NCBI GenBank assembly: GCA_007844125.1
Contig: CM017565.1
Location: 16,531,206-16,595,205 of the forward strand
DNA from: Sinonovacula constricta
Lineage: Eukaryota > Mollusca > Bivalvia > Cardiida > Solecurtidae
Reading direction: 5' to 3'
Length of the DNA stretch: 64,000 bases
In this document: positions 47,002-54,544 of the stretch, piece after piece
How positions within the stretch are numbered: position 1 is the stretch's first letter
How the letters are laid out: every line of letters starts with the position of its first letter
The notes under the pieces: generated by a model
What the model was told of the DNA's origin: nothing
Databases searched by the model: none
The model's input: only the letters and a program-made list of their open reading frames with translations
Position numbers and translations under genes: made by a program

Positions 47002-50000
47002 TAGAGAGAGTAGAGGAGAGAGAGAGAGAGATAGAGATAGAGAGAGAGATAGATAGAGATATAGATATAGAGATAGATATAGATATAGAGTATTATTTAC
47101 TATTATATATATTTAGAGATATATATATATTTATTTATTATTATTTGTTTATTTATTTATTTATTTATTTACATACTTACTTATTATTTTTTTATTTATA
47201 TATATATATATATATTATGTCGCTTAAATTCCATATCTAATATTTAAAAAAAAGATACCCTCTAAAGTAAACTCATAGATCCGCCCAAGCACCGCATTTC
47301 GCAAAGACAGTTAGAATTAACAGTCCTATATTTATGACCTCTTTATACATGAACAATGAATATGAGTTTATAATCTTGTCCTTGAGAAGGATTAATCGCC
47401 TTTAGACATACTTCAGAATGTGAGTACTTTAACCTCAAAGGCATTATGAGTGTAAACATGTGTATTGGCTGATTGACTGGTTCTTTTGAAAAGGATAAGT
47501 CATTAAAAAATAACCTTGTACAGGTGGCAACTTTTGAAGCAATATGGATTTCTGATACATATTTTGTTATTATGAAGAACCAACATGTATTAATAGGATT
47601 AAATTAAATACTTTCTAGGACTTAGTTTCTGTAATGGATACCGAATGATTAACACAAAACTTACGTAATTTATTTCAATATTGACAAAACAACGCCACCG
47701 ATACTTTAATTTTGTGAGACTCAATTACAATAATAAAAAAAAAAAGAAAAAAGAAAAAGAAAACACACACAAAACACGCCAAAATCGAAGTGAGCATGTT
47801 TTTATTTCCAATTTATGCTTTACCAAATACGAAAATATGACATGTTGAAATTACATATATTTGAATTAGAAATGGAATAAACGTTAACAATTACGGATGA
47901 AATATAAACGCAGCACAGCCAATGAGACGAGAGACATTTCACAAAGAATGCAGACCACAGCGGCTATCCCCGTGGTAAGATCCGCCACGGTTACAGGATG
48001 ATAATAGTAATAGGTTACATGTTGTCAGATTCATGTTTTAGTCAATAGCCATGTACTTTTACATGCACACATTTGTTGTATTTAATTGCTCATAGACGTT
48101 GAGCTGTAATGCTTAAGTCTTAATAACGTTTGATTTGTTCTCTTCTGTTCTGTTCTATTCTATACAGAAGGGGTTGAAAATCTGTACAACTGACACTTCC
48201 GGTTGTAATTATTTTTTTAGAAAAATAGCGGCGATACACTAATGGTCGTTATAGCGATGGCTAGCTAAAATTAATGGAGCAAGACTCCAGATATTAGTCG
48301 AGGTAAAACTATCGGCGCACCGCCGGTCAGCCGGAAGACAGTGGAAGAAAGACGCTTGTGAAAGTTTGCGCCCCAACCGGGACTCGAACCAACGAGGTTT
48401 CCTAAAATAAGGTAAAAAAGAGGGTATTCTAAAAGTAATTAGAAAAATATAAGTATTCTGCAATAACTGTTATTTATTTTAAATAATGTACAAAGCAAAT
48501 CATTATAATTCCAATTATAATAATAACAGATGGGATGGGATGGGTATTGCCAGCATTTTTCTATCTATCAGCGACATTTCTATCATTATAGCACAGACGA
48601 CTTATGTTGTAATCATGGTCTGAACCCGGCCGGTCCATTATACTGACGCCGACGTGCCAGGCGTAATGCTGTCCCTTTAGCCCCGAGCGTGAGGAGAGAA
48701 GCCACTACTACCAATTTTAAAGCGGTGAGGGGCTGAGGAGTTTTAAGTCAGCGACTCTAACCGCTCGGTCACGGGCGCCCCCCCCCCCCACCCCCCAATA
48801 GGAATGAAGACTTGTAATCCTAAATATGCATATTGGCACGTTCTTCTGTATCTCCCTGAATGGATCATAGCAATAAGAAAGCGTAAATATCAAAGTTTTT
48901 TGTTGCGCAGCTAAGCATGTTGTTATTTGACAATGAGCCGTACGGTCACGCCAGTTAACTTTAAACTTGAACTTGACAATGTGTACTGGAAACAGGACTA
49001 GTGGAAGTATCGACCACCGCCCATACGTAATGTTATCATACACAGTTGTTAAACGTTTATTTGAGTGAGTTTGTATTTTCTTTTGTTACACCGACACAAT
49101 GATGGTCTAATTGACGACGTTCAGCTAATTTATGTGGAAGAAGACCCAAAACATATGTCTGGGTAAAACCCCCGGCGCACCGCTGTTCAGCTTGAAAACC
49201 GAAAACATAGCCCCGATGTAGACTCAAACCCATGCGACGAGGGGCTGTGGAGTCGTCGGTTTTAACCGTTCGGTCACGGGCGGCTCAATCAAAATGGTAC
49301 AAGGATGTAAAAGAAAGGATTTTTAAAATAGTAACAATAGTAACAATACAGTGATTTCAGGACTTTAACTTTATAAGTGAAGGCCATAATTTAATTAAAT
49401 CTACCCTACATACATGTTTATATACAATGGTTTTATCCAAATCGCTTAGTAAACCATGAATAGACTAGGGAGAAAATCCCTCAATACATCCCAATACACC
49501 GATTTTTAAGGGAACTATATATACATGTTTAAACATAAACAGTGAAGATTCATTTAGTGGATAAGGTTCAAAGATCATCCACAACTCACATAGCTTAATT
49601 GCTCTATTTAAACATTTAAACCATAGAACCAAGCGATCCGAGCTTCATATTTATCTAATGTATTGAGTTACTATCGAGGCAATCAATGTACTGTTTGAAA
49701 AAGATTAATAACCGTCACGTCGCATTTCACTTTCTTTCCAATATACATGTACTGATAACATATAGTTTTGAAGGACGGCATTTTCAAATACAAACAAGTG
49801 ACAAGGAAGAGCACGGTTGTAAGACAGCCAAGGTACCGCAGAGAGCACGGGCTTTAAACAAGACGATGATTTTTCTAGGAACTTAATCACTCTGTTACGC
49901 TGTCGATTCATTACATAAATATTTGAGAGCAACGAACCGTAACTCTGATAGAAACCAGACTATCTGCTACTTTACTTTCGTTCTTGTTGTCTGTTACATC

Positions 50001-53000
50001 TGCAATTACAAGATGCATTGTTAACGTCAGCATACTTGGTTTCTTGTATTAAGCAAGACCTCTCCAAATGGCTGCAAATTCCTATAAATGCATGCTACCT
50101 GTTTATAATTACAAGCTACTCGTGATTGTTGCATGCTATACTATTAAAAGTGGAATACTTGGTTCTTTTCTCAAAAAAAAGGTCTCACAGAAAAGATTTC
50201 TTGTTATTGCCTGCTACACTATTATCGCCATGGAAATGCAGTCCATAAGAGGCACCGCTGTCCTGAGTGGCGCCAATAAAACATTTTAAGGTTATATATG
50301 AATCTGTTCCATTGTGGGTCAACGCAGCTGTACTTTCCTTTCTGAACAAACATTTCAAGAATGGAAATGTCACCAACGTGTAAGCATGTTGCATTAAGTT
50401 CATACTCATAGTGAACTTGTGTAGTCAGCCTACAGTGAATGGATAAAGAGATAATCGCACAAATCTTAGTAAGACCAATACATTTACTGAAAAAATGATC
50501 CAAATGTAAATGAGCTCTATTCCAAAAGTCAAGGCCGACAGGTAGGCGAGGTCTACTTAAAGGTGGTATCCGACAGTTTGCCGACATGTTATATATGTAA
50601 CAATTGGTGTAAATAAGAACGATTGGGCTTCCTGCTAAAAATAGACATCAACGTCACAGCGGATGACGTAAATGAACTAAGACATAAGTGGTCACATGTT
50701 ATTCTTGGTTTAAAAATAGCTAACTGTGCAGCGTGACTCAGATAGGAAATACATGTTTGTAATGACGATTGAGACGTTTTGTGATGGTTCACTTTTCCGA
50801 CAGGTGTAGGACATCTATAAACAGCATTTTACAAGATCTGTTCAGATAACAATGGTTTACCAAGAAGTATAATGAAAAAAGCTTTGGTCCAAACTATCGG
50901 ATACCAACATTAAAGGCGTTAGGTCACAGATGTTCATTTGGTCATTTTTTAATGAAAAAGAAAATGAAGCAAGACTTTGCTGAACACCAATGGGTAATGG
51001 AATACAATTTTCCCTCGCCCGATAACTAGATGTAGTGTGGACATTATGTCCTTTAGTTATTATGTGTCTATATGGTGGATGTATTCAAAGCGTTGCGACA
51101 TTTTACGACTGTGCTATCTCATTTTAGCTCAACATGTATATTTCCAAACTGCGCATGCGCTAACTTAAGTCATGTGTATATGTCAGCTAATCATCCTAGC
51201 CTGATTAGCTCGATAGTGACGCAACAAGTTAAATTCAGAAGTGCAATTCTTGTGTCACAAACCTACACACAATAGTGGATTAGCCGCTTTAAGGTAGAGC
51301 AATTGTAATGCTGCATTTCCAATCAAAGAGTATCAATAAAAGGATTAAAATGTTTCAAATCTGGGGACTGAGGGTTCGAATCCAAATATGGGCACGCGTG
51401 GTCAACTGTTTTTTCTTCCTATTTTTTTACTTTGACATTTTTCTGAAGCACTGTAATAGATTTAGAATAAACAATGTTTATTTTTTATTTTGTAAATGAA
51501 TTTTAATTGAATTATTTGTGCTAAATTTGGTTACAATTATATGACAGGACATATTCAAAGTGTAATAAATCAAAACCATCTGGTGAAATTATTTGATATC
51601 TTGCAGCATCAGCCAAAATACTTTATAGAAGATAATGCGCAAATCCGTAATAAATCATTTGGCTATCAAGAGTTCGGTGTCCTTTTTTAATAAAGTACTA
51701 CAAGCAGAAATATGGGAAAATCAGCCTGTTAGGTGTGTAAACAATTACATAATTTTAATATGTAACAATAGTTTGAGTAACATGCTTGACAAGTTTGTCT
51801 AATGCTATAATTTGTTTCCAAATGATACCCAATAGCAAAAGATTTCTTCAAAAGAGTATATAGGATAATATTTGGAGTTTTCTTATTTTTAAAAATGAGA
51901 CACCTTTAAAATCAATTTTAGAAGAAAAATATACCGTTAACTTCAAAACTAGAAGGAGATTTTTCTTAAATTTTGGCTTACCTGTCGACATTAAAGTATA
52001 TTTCAAATTAGTTGGATTTATTTTCAAATTCTGATTATTGTCTATTACACTTGCTTTAATTTCAAAATGAAGTCTTAATGGTAAGTGAGCTTTCCATTAA
52101 AATTATATCAAACAATTGGTCATATTTATCAAATTTCAGAAAATTGCAAAAGGAATATGTATATGTGTGTGCATTTCTTGTCGGAATTAATATTTGAACA
52201 AGTGAGTTCAAGACTGTAACAAGTCATTTGTTCTCTTATACAGGCAGAGTTGGCCCGTGGCAGAGAGCGGTTTGAGTCGATGACTTGTACCTCCGCATTT
52301 TTCGTGTCTGAACTTTCAAGTGGGAAGGTTTTTCAACTGACCTGCGGTGGCCGGTGGTTCTATAAATGTCTACGGTATTATTTTTAAAATAATTAGCTGG
52401 ACATATGGCCAATACGTCCATTATGGCCATAATTGTGTCGGCGGGATGTAAGGGAAATAATATATAGGGCTGCTTGACCAATTAAAATCCCCATGGTCTG
52501 AGCAGCTTGTACAATCTAAAATGTTTTTTATTGGGATGGGTTGTTTAGTATTTTATCATTTAGATGTTATGAATAAAATAACAAACCAAAACAATAACAT
52601 ACCTTTCATCAGTGGACAAACACTCCACACGGTTATGGCCCCTGATTGCGAGTACTGACCCATTATCATTTCCAGGTACACAATAGGGATCGCACCGATA
52701 ATGTTGAAGAAGATAATGGCGATAAGGAACGCTCCTTTGAAAAATACAAAACACGTGCTTGTATTAGGTATTATTTTTTATTATTTATATACTTTAATAA
52801 CTAAAAAGAAGTTTATTTTTATAAGTTTGTTTTTATTTCAAATATATACAATCTGTTCTTAAGTTAATGCTCACATTGATTACCAACCGCAGTTTACCGG
52901 ACTTGGTAGTCCTGGCTGAATGTCGGCCCTAGGCACGCGGAGAACTAGGTTCAATCCGAGGGGTCGGGACAAACCATCGTCAAAAAATAGGTCTATTTCT

Positions 53001-53719
53001 GTTGTAATCGCTCATCAACCATGTTATTTTTACGCGTGATTGGTTAGGTGTCAAAATAAAGTAACTAGGTGTGGTATTATGCCAAGTGTTCACGGCCTGT
53101 TTTTAACAGTAAAAGCATCACTATGTCACTTTATGTGTACACCGTCTCCGGATAATTGAAATACTCTTGATTGGACGACAGACTGACAGAACAAGCATTT
53201 AAATATCTATTAACCTCACGCAGCTTTTGCCAAACACGTCTTTGCATTTTCACAAGGTATACACGCTTTCTAAGTTATAAGCATATTAAATTGAGGAAGT
53301 GCATTGAAAATACAATAAGCTAATAAACATTTGTAAAAGGAATGTTTTCCCACGTGTATTCATTTTAGTTCGAACAACAGATTTATCTTTACGAGTCGTC
53401 AAAACGTTACTTCTTTGCCCATCAGCGCATGGGTTCGAGTCGTAGTCGAGGCAAGAACTTTTCTATGGGAAGACCTTCCAGCATCTTAGGTTCTACCAGA
53501 ACGTATGTTTAGTGTCGTCTACCTTCATTAATGGATCGACATCTTCGATATGACAACATGTCATGTATAAAATCCTATAAACTAAAGCCAGCCAATAAAC
53601 TCACCTCCTCCATTTTTCATCACAAGATACGGAAACCTCCAAAGGTCACCCACCCCAACAGCATATCCGACGGCCGTCAGGAAGAACTCTATCCGTTTAC
53701 TCCACTGTTGTCTAGCCAT
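19245..53719 (-). CDS. SLC6-family sodium-coupled transporter, 13 coding exons
   Basis: Joined exons give 1767 nt = 588 residues plus stop, close to the family norm of about 600. Every intron is GT..AG and phases agree. Landmarks: TM1 GDLWRFPYL and KNGGGAF (24-41); TM2 GQYSQSG (64-70); TM3 GVYYAVFISW (96-105); EL2 with Cys123/Cys133 and sequons N147, N155, N167; TM4-5 LSDG then FKGINFSGK; TM6 QVIRSIGPGLG (279-289); TM7 VIFSVLGH; TM8 FLGIDSE (379-385); C-terminal TPGTLRERF and PTEDWG. A plasma-membrane carrier driven by sodium is expected. Gly22 stands where monoamine carriers have Asp, so an amino-acid-type or orphan member is likelier. Unusual site residues are D25, I45, R282, D315, G319 and E385. 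No frameshift or stop, so it looks functional. The N-terminus before TM1 is only five residues, so an upstream exon may be missing. Confidence 0.92.
19356..20284 (-). other. SLC6 intron 12
   Basis: 929 bp, AT-rich; no repeat or gene recognised. Confidence 0.7.
20285..20452 (-). CDS. SLC6 exon 12 (TM12)
   Basis: 168 bp, phase 0 to 0. VMLVFTVLTYRPP.. PGWAVGLGWMI.. TPGTLRE. Reading through the GTAGGC donor would stop after eleven more residues at 20255; splicing to exon 13 restores the family tail instead. Confidence 0.92.
20453..21146 (-). other. SLC6 intron 11
   Basis: 694 bp; nothing recognised in it. Confidence 0.7.
21147..21247 (-). CDS. SLC6 exon 11 (TM11)
   Basis: 101 bp, phase 1 to 0. 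GMKNLNDNVYSMTG.. CWSFVSPVLLT. Donor ACG/GTAAGT. Confidence 0.94.
21248..21666 (-). other. SLC6 intron 10
   Basis: 419 bp; nothing recognised in it. Confidence 0.7.
21667..21766 (-). CDS. SLC6 exon 10 (TM10)
   Basis: 100 bp, phase 0 to 1. GGMYVLTLVDWYVG.. MVYVY. Acceptor TTTCAG, donor TATG/GTAAGT. Confidence 0.95.
21767..22898 (-). other. SLC6 intron 9
   Basis: 1132 bp. An ACA/AAC and CAC trinucleotide tract lies at 22750-22880, near the exon 9 donor. The rest is undistinguished. Confidence 0.7.
22899..23030 (-). CDS. SLC6 exon 9 (TM8-TM9)
   Basis: 132 bp, phase 0 to 0. FPAYEVVVTSVKDQFP.. AIPQVTQ. Of two possible AG acceptors, the upstream one restores the exact family spacing. Donor CAG/GTAAGT. 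Confidence 0.93.
24181..24717 (+). repeat. TTAA MITE-like element
   Basis: Begins ATAAAGGTGGTATCCGCCAG and ends CCCACAGTTTGGG-like in reverse complement, with CCTTTAA. The left TTAA is mutated to ATAA. A C-rich block lies inside. Confidence 0.6.
24230..24280 (+). repeat. C-rich tract, G-rich in the SLC6 transcript
   Basis: Runs such as CCCCGCCCCGCCCCCCC give at least four G-runs in the sense RNA, a possible intronic G-quadruplex. Confidence 0.8.
24740..25000 (+). repeat. Interspersed repeat R3, partial
   Basis: Shares TTTTTATAATTGCAATCTAC-like, ACTATTAAAA.CGGAATACT, CTCACAGA and AGTGGCGCCAATAA segments with 49.8-50.29 kb. Confidence 0.65.
25037..25149 (-). CDS. SLC6 exon 8 (to TM8)
   Basis: 113 bp, phase 1 to 0. 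GLGLGFVAYPEAANFLPP.. FFMSIFLGIDSE. Donor GAG/GTAAAA. Confidence 0.95.
25150..28014 (-). other. SLC6 intron 7
   Basis: 2865 bp. Carries a full-length S1 SINE (27127-27401) with target duplication and, near 26265, a TTAA-ended MITE 3' end (GATACCGCCTTTAA). The rest is AT-rich and featureless. Confidence 0.7.
27127..27401 (-). mobile_element. Full-length S1 SINE with 14-bp target duplication
   Basis: On - the head reads GGCCGCAATAGCTCAATTGG with B box GGGTTCGAACCCC, then the S1 body and a CCCAATCCC-like tail. Flanked by TATAACGCGTAATT at 27113-27126 and 27402-27415. The tRNA-like head is part of the SINE, not a tRNA gene. Confidence 0.92.
28015..28139 (-). CDS. SLC6 exon 7 (TM7)
   Basis: 125 bp, phase 2 to 1. 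RDAVLVCLMDLTAGF then VIFSVLGHVSY. The acceptor is the last of twelve tandem TTTTCTAG copies. Donor CAG/GTGAGA. Confidence 0.94.
28140..28345 (-). repeat. 12 tandem copies of a 17-nt 3' splice site
   Basis: On - the unit is TTTTCTGTATTTTCTAG, repeated about 12 times, each ending in a pyrimidine-rich stretch plus AG. The final copy is the acceptor of exon 7. Variants: TTTATTTTCTAG and TTTCCTAG. Confidence 0.93.
28640..28900 (-). repeat. Degenerate S2 SINE, head incomplete
   Basis: On - it shows the S2 body: AGCAAGGGAG, CAGGATAATGTGAGTGGGTG, the ATCATGC and GTTCAGGGCATG stretches, then TGAAACTTTGTTGGTGG. Confidence 0.7.
28997..29100 (-). CDS. SLC6 exon 6 (TM6)
   Basis: 104 bp, phase 0 to 2. 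IWVEACMQVIRSIGPGLG then FASHNKVTNNCL. Arg282 replaces the aromatic gate residue of the TM6 segment. Donor CCG/GTAAAT. Confidence 0.95.
29101..29504 (-). repeat. SLC6 intron 5, mostly (ATG)n
   Basis: 404 bp intron; about 29110-29470 is an imperfect (CAT)n on +, so the sense RNA is a long (AUG)n. Only short unique flanks remain at each splice site. The His-rich and Met-rich frames are repeat by-products. Confidence 0.95.
29505..29639 (-). CDS. SLC6 exon 5 (TM5)
   Basis: 135 bp, phase 0 to 0. VVYFTVLGPF.. IRGAILPGADIG.. LYLTPDLEKL. Donor AGG/GTAAGA. Confidence 0.95.
29720..29940 (+). repeat. AAC/ATC trinucleotide-rich tract
   Basis: AACAACATCATCATC-type imperfect repeats; Asn/Ile-rich frame is a by-product. 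Confidence 0.85.
30465..30706 (-). repeat. S2 SINE, internally deleted
   Basis: On - head ACCGGAGCTGGTAGCGCAAT, B box GGGTTCGATCCC, then GGTAGGGGTATAGCTCCC. The region between that and CAGGTGTTCACGAC is shortened. Ends CCACCAACA-complement with a TTTGTTTATTTATCGTCCC stretch on +. Confidence 0.8.
31012..31390 (+). repeat. TTAA-ended MITE-like element, 3' end unclear
   Basis: Starts TTAAAGGTGGTATCCAACAG; interior matches 1799-2180. Confidence 0.6.
31499..31819 (+). mobile_element. Full-length S2 SINE
   Basis: Head CCGGTCCTTGTAGCGCAATT, B box GGATTCGATCCC, body with GTCAGGATAATGTGACTGGG, end GGTGGGACGATAAACCCAAT. Flanked by CTGTTGTG at 31491-31498 and 31820-31827. Confidence 0.88.
31958..32442 (+). 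repeat. TTAA MITE-like element, both ends present
   Basis: Left TTAAGGGTGTATCCGACAG; right end reverse-complements to TTAAAGGATGTATTCGACAG. About 485 bp, TTAA at both ends, no coding content. Confidence 0.75.
32737..33225 (+). repeat. TTAA MITE-like element, decayed
   Basis: Left TATAAAGATGGTATCCCTCA; right end carries GGACTGTCGGAAAC. Contains a poly-A run at 33182-33200. Ends are degenerate. Confidence 0.5.
35000..35251 (+). mobile_element. Full-length S3 SINE with 11-bp target duplication
   Basis: Head GGTGGGCGCCCGAGGCGTAG just inside the left duplication, B box GTGTTCGAGTCCC, body CCGGTGGTTCTAC and CTTCCTCCACC, end GTTGCTATAATGGTC. TCATATATAGA is at 34989-34999 and 35252-35262. Confidence 0.88.
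35384..35650 (+). repeat. S1 SINE
   Basis: Head GACCGGCCGCAATAGCTCAA; the B box is mutated to GGTGTTAAAACCC; body GGTAGTAGTGGCTTC and GTCAGTATAATGGACCGG; end ATGCCGACAATCC. Confidence 0.85.
35788..37055 (+). repeat. 41-bp satellite array, about 31 copies
   Basis: Unit AACTTGGCCTGAGTTAAAAC followed by TTAGAACCTAAACGTTCAAAC. A variant block (GTTCAAGC with CTAAGAACC and GGCATAAG) recurs at 35932 and 36302, i.e. 370 bp or nine units apart, a higher-order period. Confidence 0.95.
37080..38295 (+). repeat. 57-bp G-rich satellite array, about 21 copies
   Basis: Unit contains CGCATAACTCTTATACTATG, ACATATAGGGGAAGTAGATC and GAGGAGTGGGAGGA. In several units the last part is a pure G run, the longest about 24 G at 37840-37864. 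A 57-bp period equals 19 codons, so an SRSRSGR-type open frame results. Confidence 0.95.
38510..38585 (+). repeat. AAATAAAATAAA simple repeat
   Basis: A-rich tetra/pentanucleotide tract. Confidence 0.85.
39145..39370 (+). repeat. Interspersed repeat R4
   Basis: CAGGTTTAAGCACCCCAGTC, GCCGACTGACCGTTCC, GTCATGTCTCGTCTCTGTG and TTTGCCTTTGTCTAGAG; an inverted copy lies at 62190-62400. Just upstream (39000-39145) is an S3-like head on - (CGGACTCGAACCC-type B box). Confidence 0.75.
39658..39990. mobile_element. Element with ~60-bp terminal inverted repeats
   Basis: Left arm 39665-39725 (CCAGAGGGCGTGCTACACAA, then GTTTCGCTTACACCTCTGTC) and right arm 39920-39985 are nearly perfect reverse complements, about 200 bp apart. 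No coding content; a MITE or foldback element. Confidence 0.85.
40180..40620 (+). repeat. Interspersed repeat R1
   Basis: Longest R1 copy seen; shares CGGAACTCCTCGGG, TGTTTCTGG.GCAAT, TTTTGTTCGCCGGAAG and ATTATCCGAGGTGTTTCG with 8.3-8.8 kb. Confidence 0.7.
41300..41665 (+). repeat. TTAA-family MITE-like element, 3' end copy
   Basis: Interior resembles 31140-31390 and ends GCGAACCGTCGGATACCACC. The left end is not recognised. Confidence 0.55.
41880..42262 (+). repeat. Retroposon-like 3' tail ending in (TATTG)n
   Basis: Non-coding sequence with AACCTAATAAAGTATTG, then about five TATTG units that run up to the exon 4 donor. The tail style resembles a non-LTR retroposon; the body is not recognised. 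Confidence 0.5.
42265..42397 (-). CDS. SLC6 exon 4 (TM4)
   Basis: 133 bp, phase 2 to 0. YKTLKLSDG.. then INWPVAGCLLAIEVFCFFV and FKGINFSGK. Donor AAG/GTATAG abuts a (TATTG)n tail. Confidence 0.95.
42398..43678 (-). other. SLC6 intron 3
   Basis: 1281 bp, AT-rich; nothing else recognised. Confidence 0.7.
43679..43976 (-). CDS. SLC6 exon 3 (TM3 and EL2)
   Basis: 298 bp, phase 1 to 2. Begins GIGLG, continuing the family motif CPLxKGIG. Ends AEQFL plus two bases at donor GTACGA; reading through the donor would break the family match. Three N-glycosylation sequons and the EL2 cysteine pair. Confidence 0.93.
44007..44324 (+). mobile_element. Full-length S2 SINE beside the exon 3 acceptor
   Basis: Head ACCGGTCCTGGTAGCGCAAT, B box GGGTTCGATCC, end GGTGGGACGATAAACCCAAC plus an A-rich tail. 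ATTATAT duplicated at 44000-44006 and 44325-44331. Only 22 nt of older intron separate the duplication from the exon 3 AG. Confidence 0.88.
44460..44520 (+). repeat. TTAA-family MITE 5' end fragment
   Basis: TTTAAAGGTGGTATCAAATA then ATCTAATATGTGTAAC, as at the left ends of 24181 and 31958. Confidence 0.45.
45765..45965 (-). repeat. S3 SINE
   Basis: On - head GGAGCCCGCGACGTAGTGG, B box GGGTTCGAGTC, body GGTGGTTCAACCCAGACG and CTTCCTCCACC. A poly-G run on - directly precedes the head. Confidence 0.8.
46855..47215 (+). repeat. Compound microsatellite
   Basis: AAATA/GAAA units, then (GA)n with GATA interruptions, then (TA)n and (TTTA)n. Confidence 0.95.
48236..48400 (-). repeat. S3 SINE, head partly lost
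   Basis: On - CCTCGTTGGTTCGAGTCCCG, CGCAAACTTTCACAAG, CGGTGCGCCGATAG, ATAACGACCATTAG. Confidence 0.7.
48545..48780 (-). repeat. Chimeric SINE: S3-type head on S1 body
   Basis: On - it begins GGGCGCCCGTGACCGAGCGG and switches near 48720 to the S1 body (TTGGTAGTAGTGGCTTC, then GTCAGTATAATGGACCGG). The S1 head and B box are absent. Confidence 0.75.
49095..49290 (-). repeat. S3-like SINE
   Basis: On - head CCGCCCGTGACCGAACGG, a GGGTTTGAGTC B-box-like stretch, CGGTGCGCCGGGGGTTTTAC, CTTCTTCCAC. Confidence 0.75.
49800..50292 (+). repeat. Interspersed repeat R3
   Basis: Starts near GCCAAGGTACCGCAGAGAGC, contains CTATACTATTAAAAGTGGAA and GGTCTCACAGAAAAG, and ends AGTGGCGCCAATAAAA. Inverted copy at 55860-56235; partial copy in intron 8. 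Confidence 0.75.
50557..50913 (+). repeat. TTAA MITE-like element, best copy
   Basis: TTAAAGGTGGTATCCGACAG on the left; the right end reverse-complements to TTAATGTTGGTATCCGATAG. 357 bp, TTAA at both ends, no coding content. Confidence 0.8.
52240..52460 (+). repeat. Decayed S3-like SINE
   Basis: GGCCCGTGGCAGAGAGCGG head-like start, CCGGTGGTTCTATAAATGTC, then ATTATGGCCATAATTGTG. Confidence 0.5.
52603..52734 (-). CDS. SLC6 exon 2 (TM2)
   Basis: 132 bp, phase 1 to 1; codes GAFLIAIIFF.. to CPLMK. Donor AAAG/GTATGT. Confidence 0.95.
52735..53604 (-). other. SLC6 intron 1
   Basis: 870 bp. Holds a decayed S2 SINE (52895-53190) and a decayed S3-like SINE (about 53395-53560, with GGGTTCGAGTCGTAGTC). 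Confidence 0.7.
52895..53190 (+). repeat. Decayed S2 SINE
   Basis: TTACCGGACTTGGTAGTCC head, GGTTCAATCCGAGG B-box-like, GGTGTGGTATTATGCCAAGT, GTACACCGTCTCCGGATAAT. Confidence 0.65.
53605..53719 (-). CDS. SLC6 exon 1 (TM1)
   Basis: The ATG at 53719 gives MARQQW then TM1. The frame stays open for about 36 codons upstream but has no other in-frame ATG. A short out-of-frame ATG..TAA lies just upstream. Donor GGAG/GTGAGT. Confidence 0.8.
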
Positions 53720-54544
53720 GGATCTAGTTAATTCATCCACCGGTAAATTAACAAGCAGTATCACACAAACTTGAGAATCGTTTTTTTGTCCGTCACAGTT
53801 AGCGATTTTATGTTTAATTGCATGCGCAAGTGATGGTTACATTCGTTGATCCCGCGCTTACCCGGGTAACTGTCATATACCCGCTACTAAAACAATGGCA
53901 GTCAAAAACCAATATTTCACCAACGTTAGCGCCACACTAACTAGTCAAATATTTAGTTTAAATTCAAGTGTTTTGTATAATTGCAAGCGTAAGTGAAGAG
54001 ATTACCACTCGCAAAAAGGATCGATTTTCTCTAAAACTCAGCCAAAACTAAGCGATTGTTTTATATACTTCAGCCAACTCTGTGTTTGATTTATTTCACT
54101 GTGCATGTGAAACTACATCTCTACAACCCTACTGTGTTATACATTGGCTGTGTTCGACAAACTAATCAAATGTCCAATTTCAGCTGACGTTTTTTTTTAG
54201 TCTACGTTCATGCGTAAATAATTATCCACTTTAACGTACGTGTACTGGGACAGAGTCCTATAAAAAACCCCGAAACACTCAAAAGACATGTTCAAACAAA
54301 ATAAGACAATTATATTTTTTTTCTTTAATAGGACAACTCTTTCTTTGCCTTTTTTAAAAGCGATTATGAATATGTAAATCCCGGTTATTCTATTCCTTCC
54401 GTCCTTACGACTAGCAAAACCAGTGGCGGATTAAGACAGGGAGCGCCGGACCGTACGTGAATTCTTAATTAGAGATTCGTGTTTGCGATATGTTCACTAT
54501 GTTGAAAATGCCGTTCAACGATAGATTTCTTTGTAACTCGTATT

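Larger units (their letters stand above)
43977..52602 (-). other. SLC6 intron 2 (8.6 kb)
   Basis: Carries SINEs at 44.0, 45.77, 48.24, 48.55, 49.1 and 52.24 kb, a compound microsatellite (46.85-47.22 kb), repeat R3 (49.8-50.29 kb) and a TTAA MITE (50.56-50.91 kb). The stretch 51.3-52.2 kb is AT-rich with no gene; a GGGTTCGAATCC near 51370 may be a decayed SINE B box. Confidence 0.7.
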
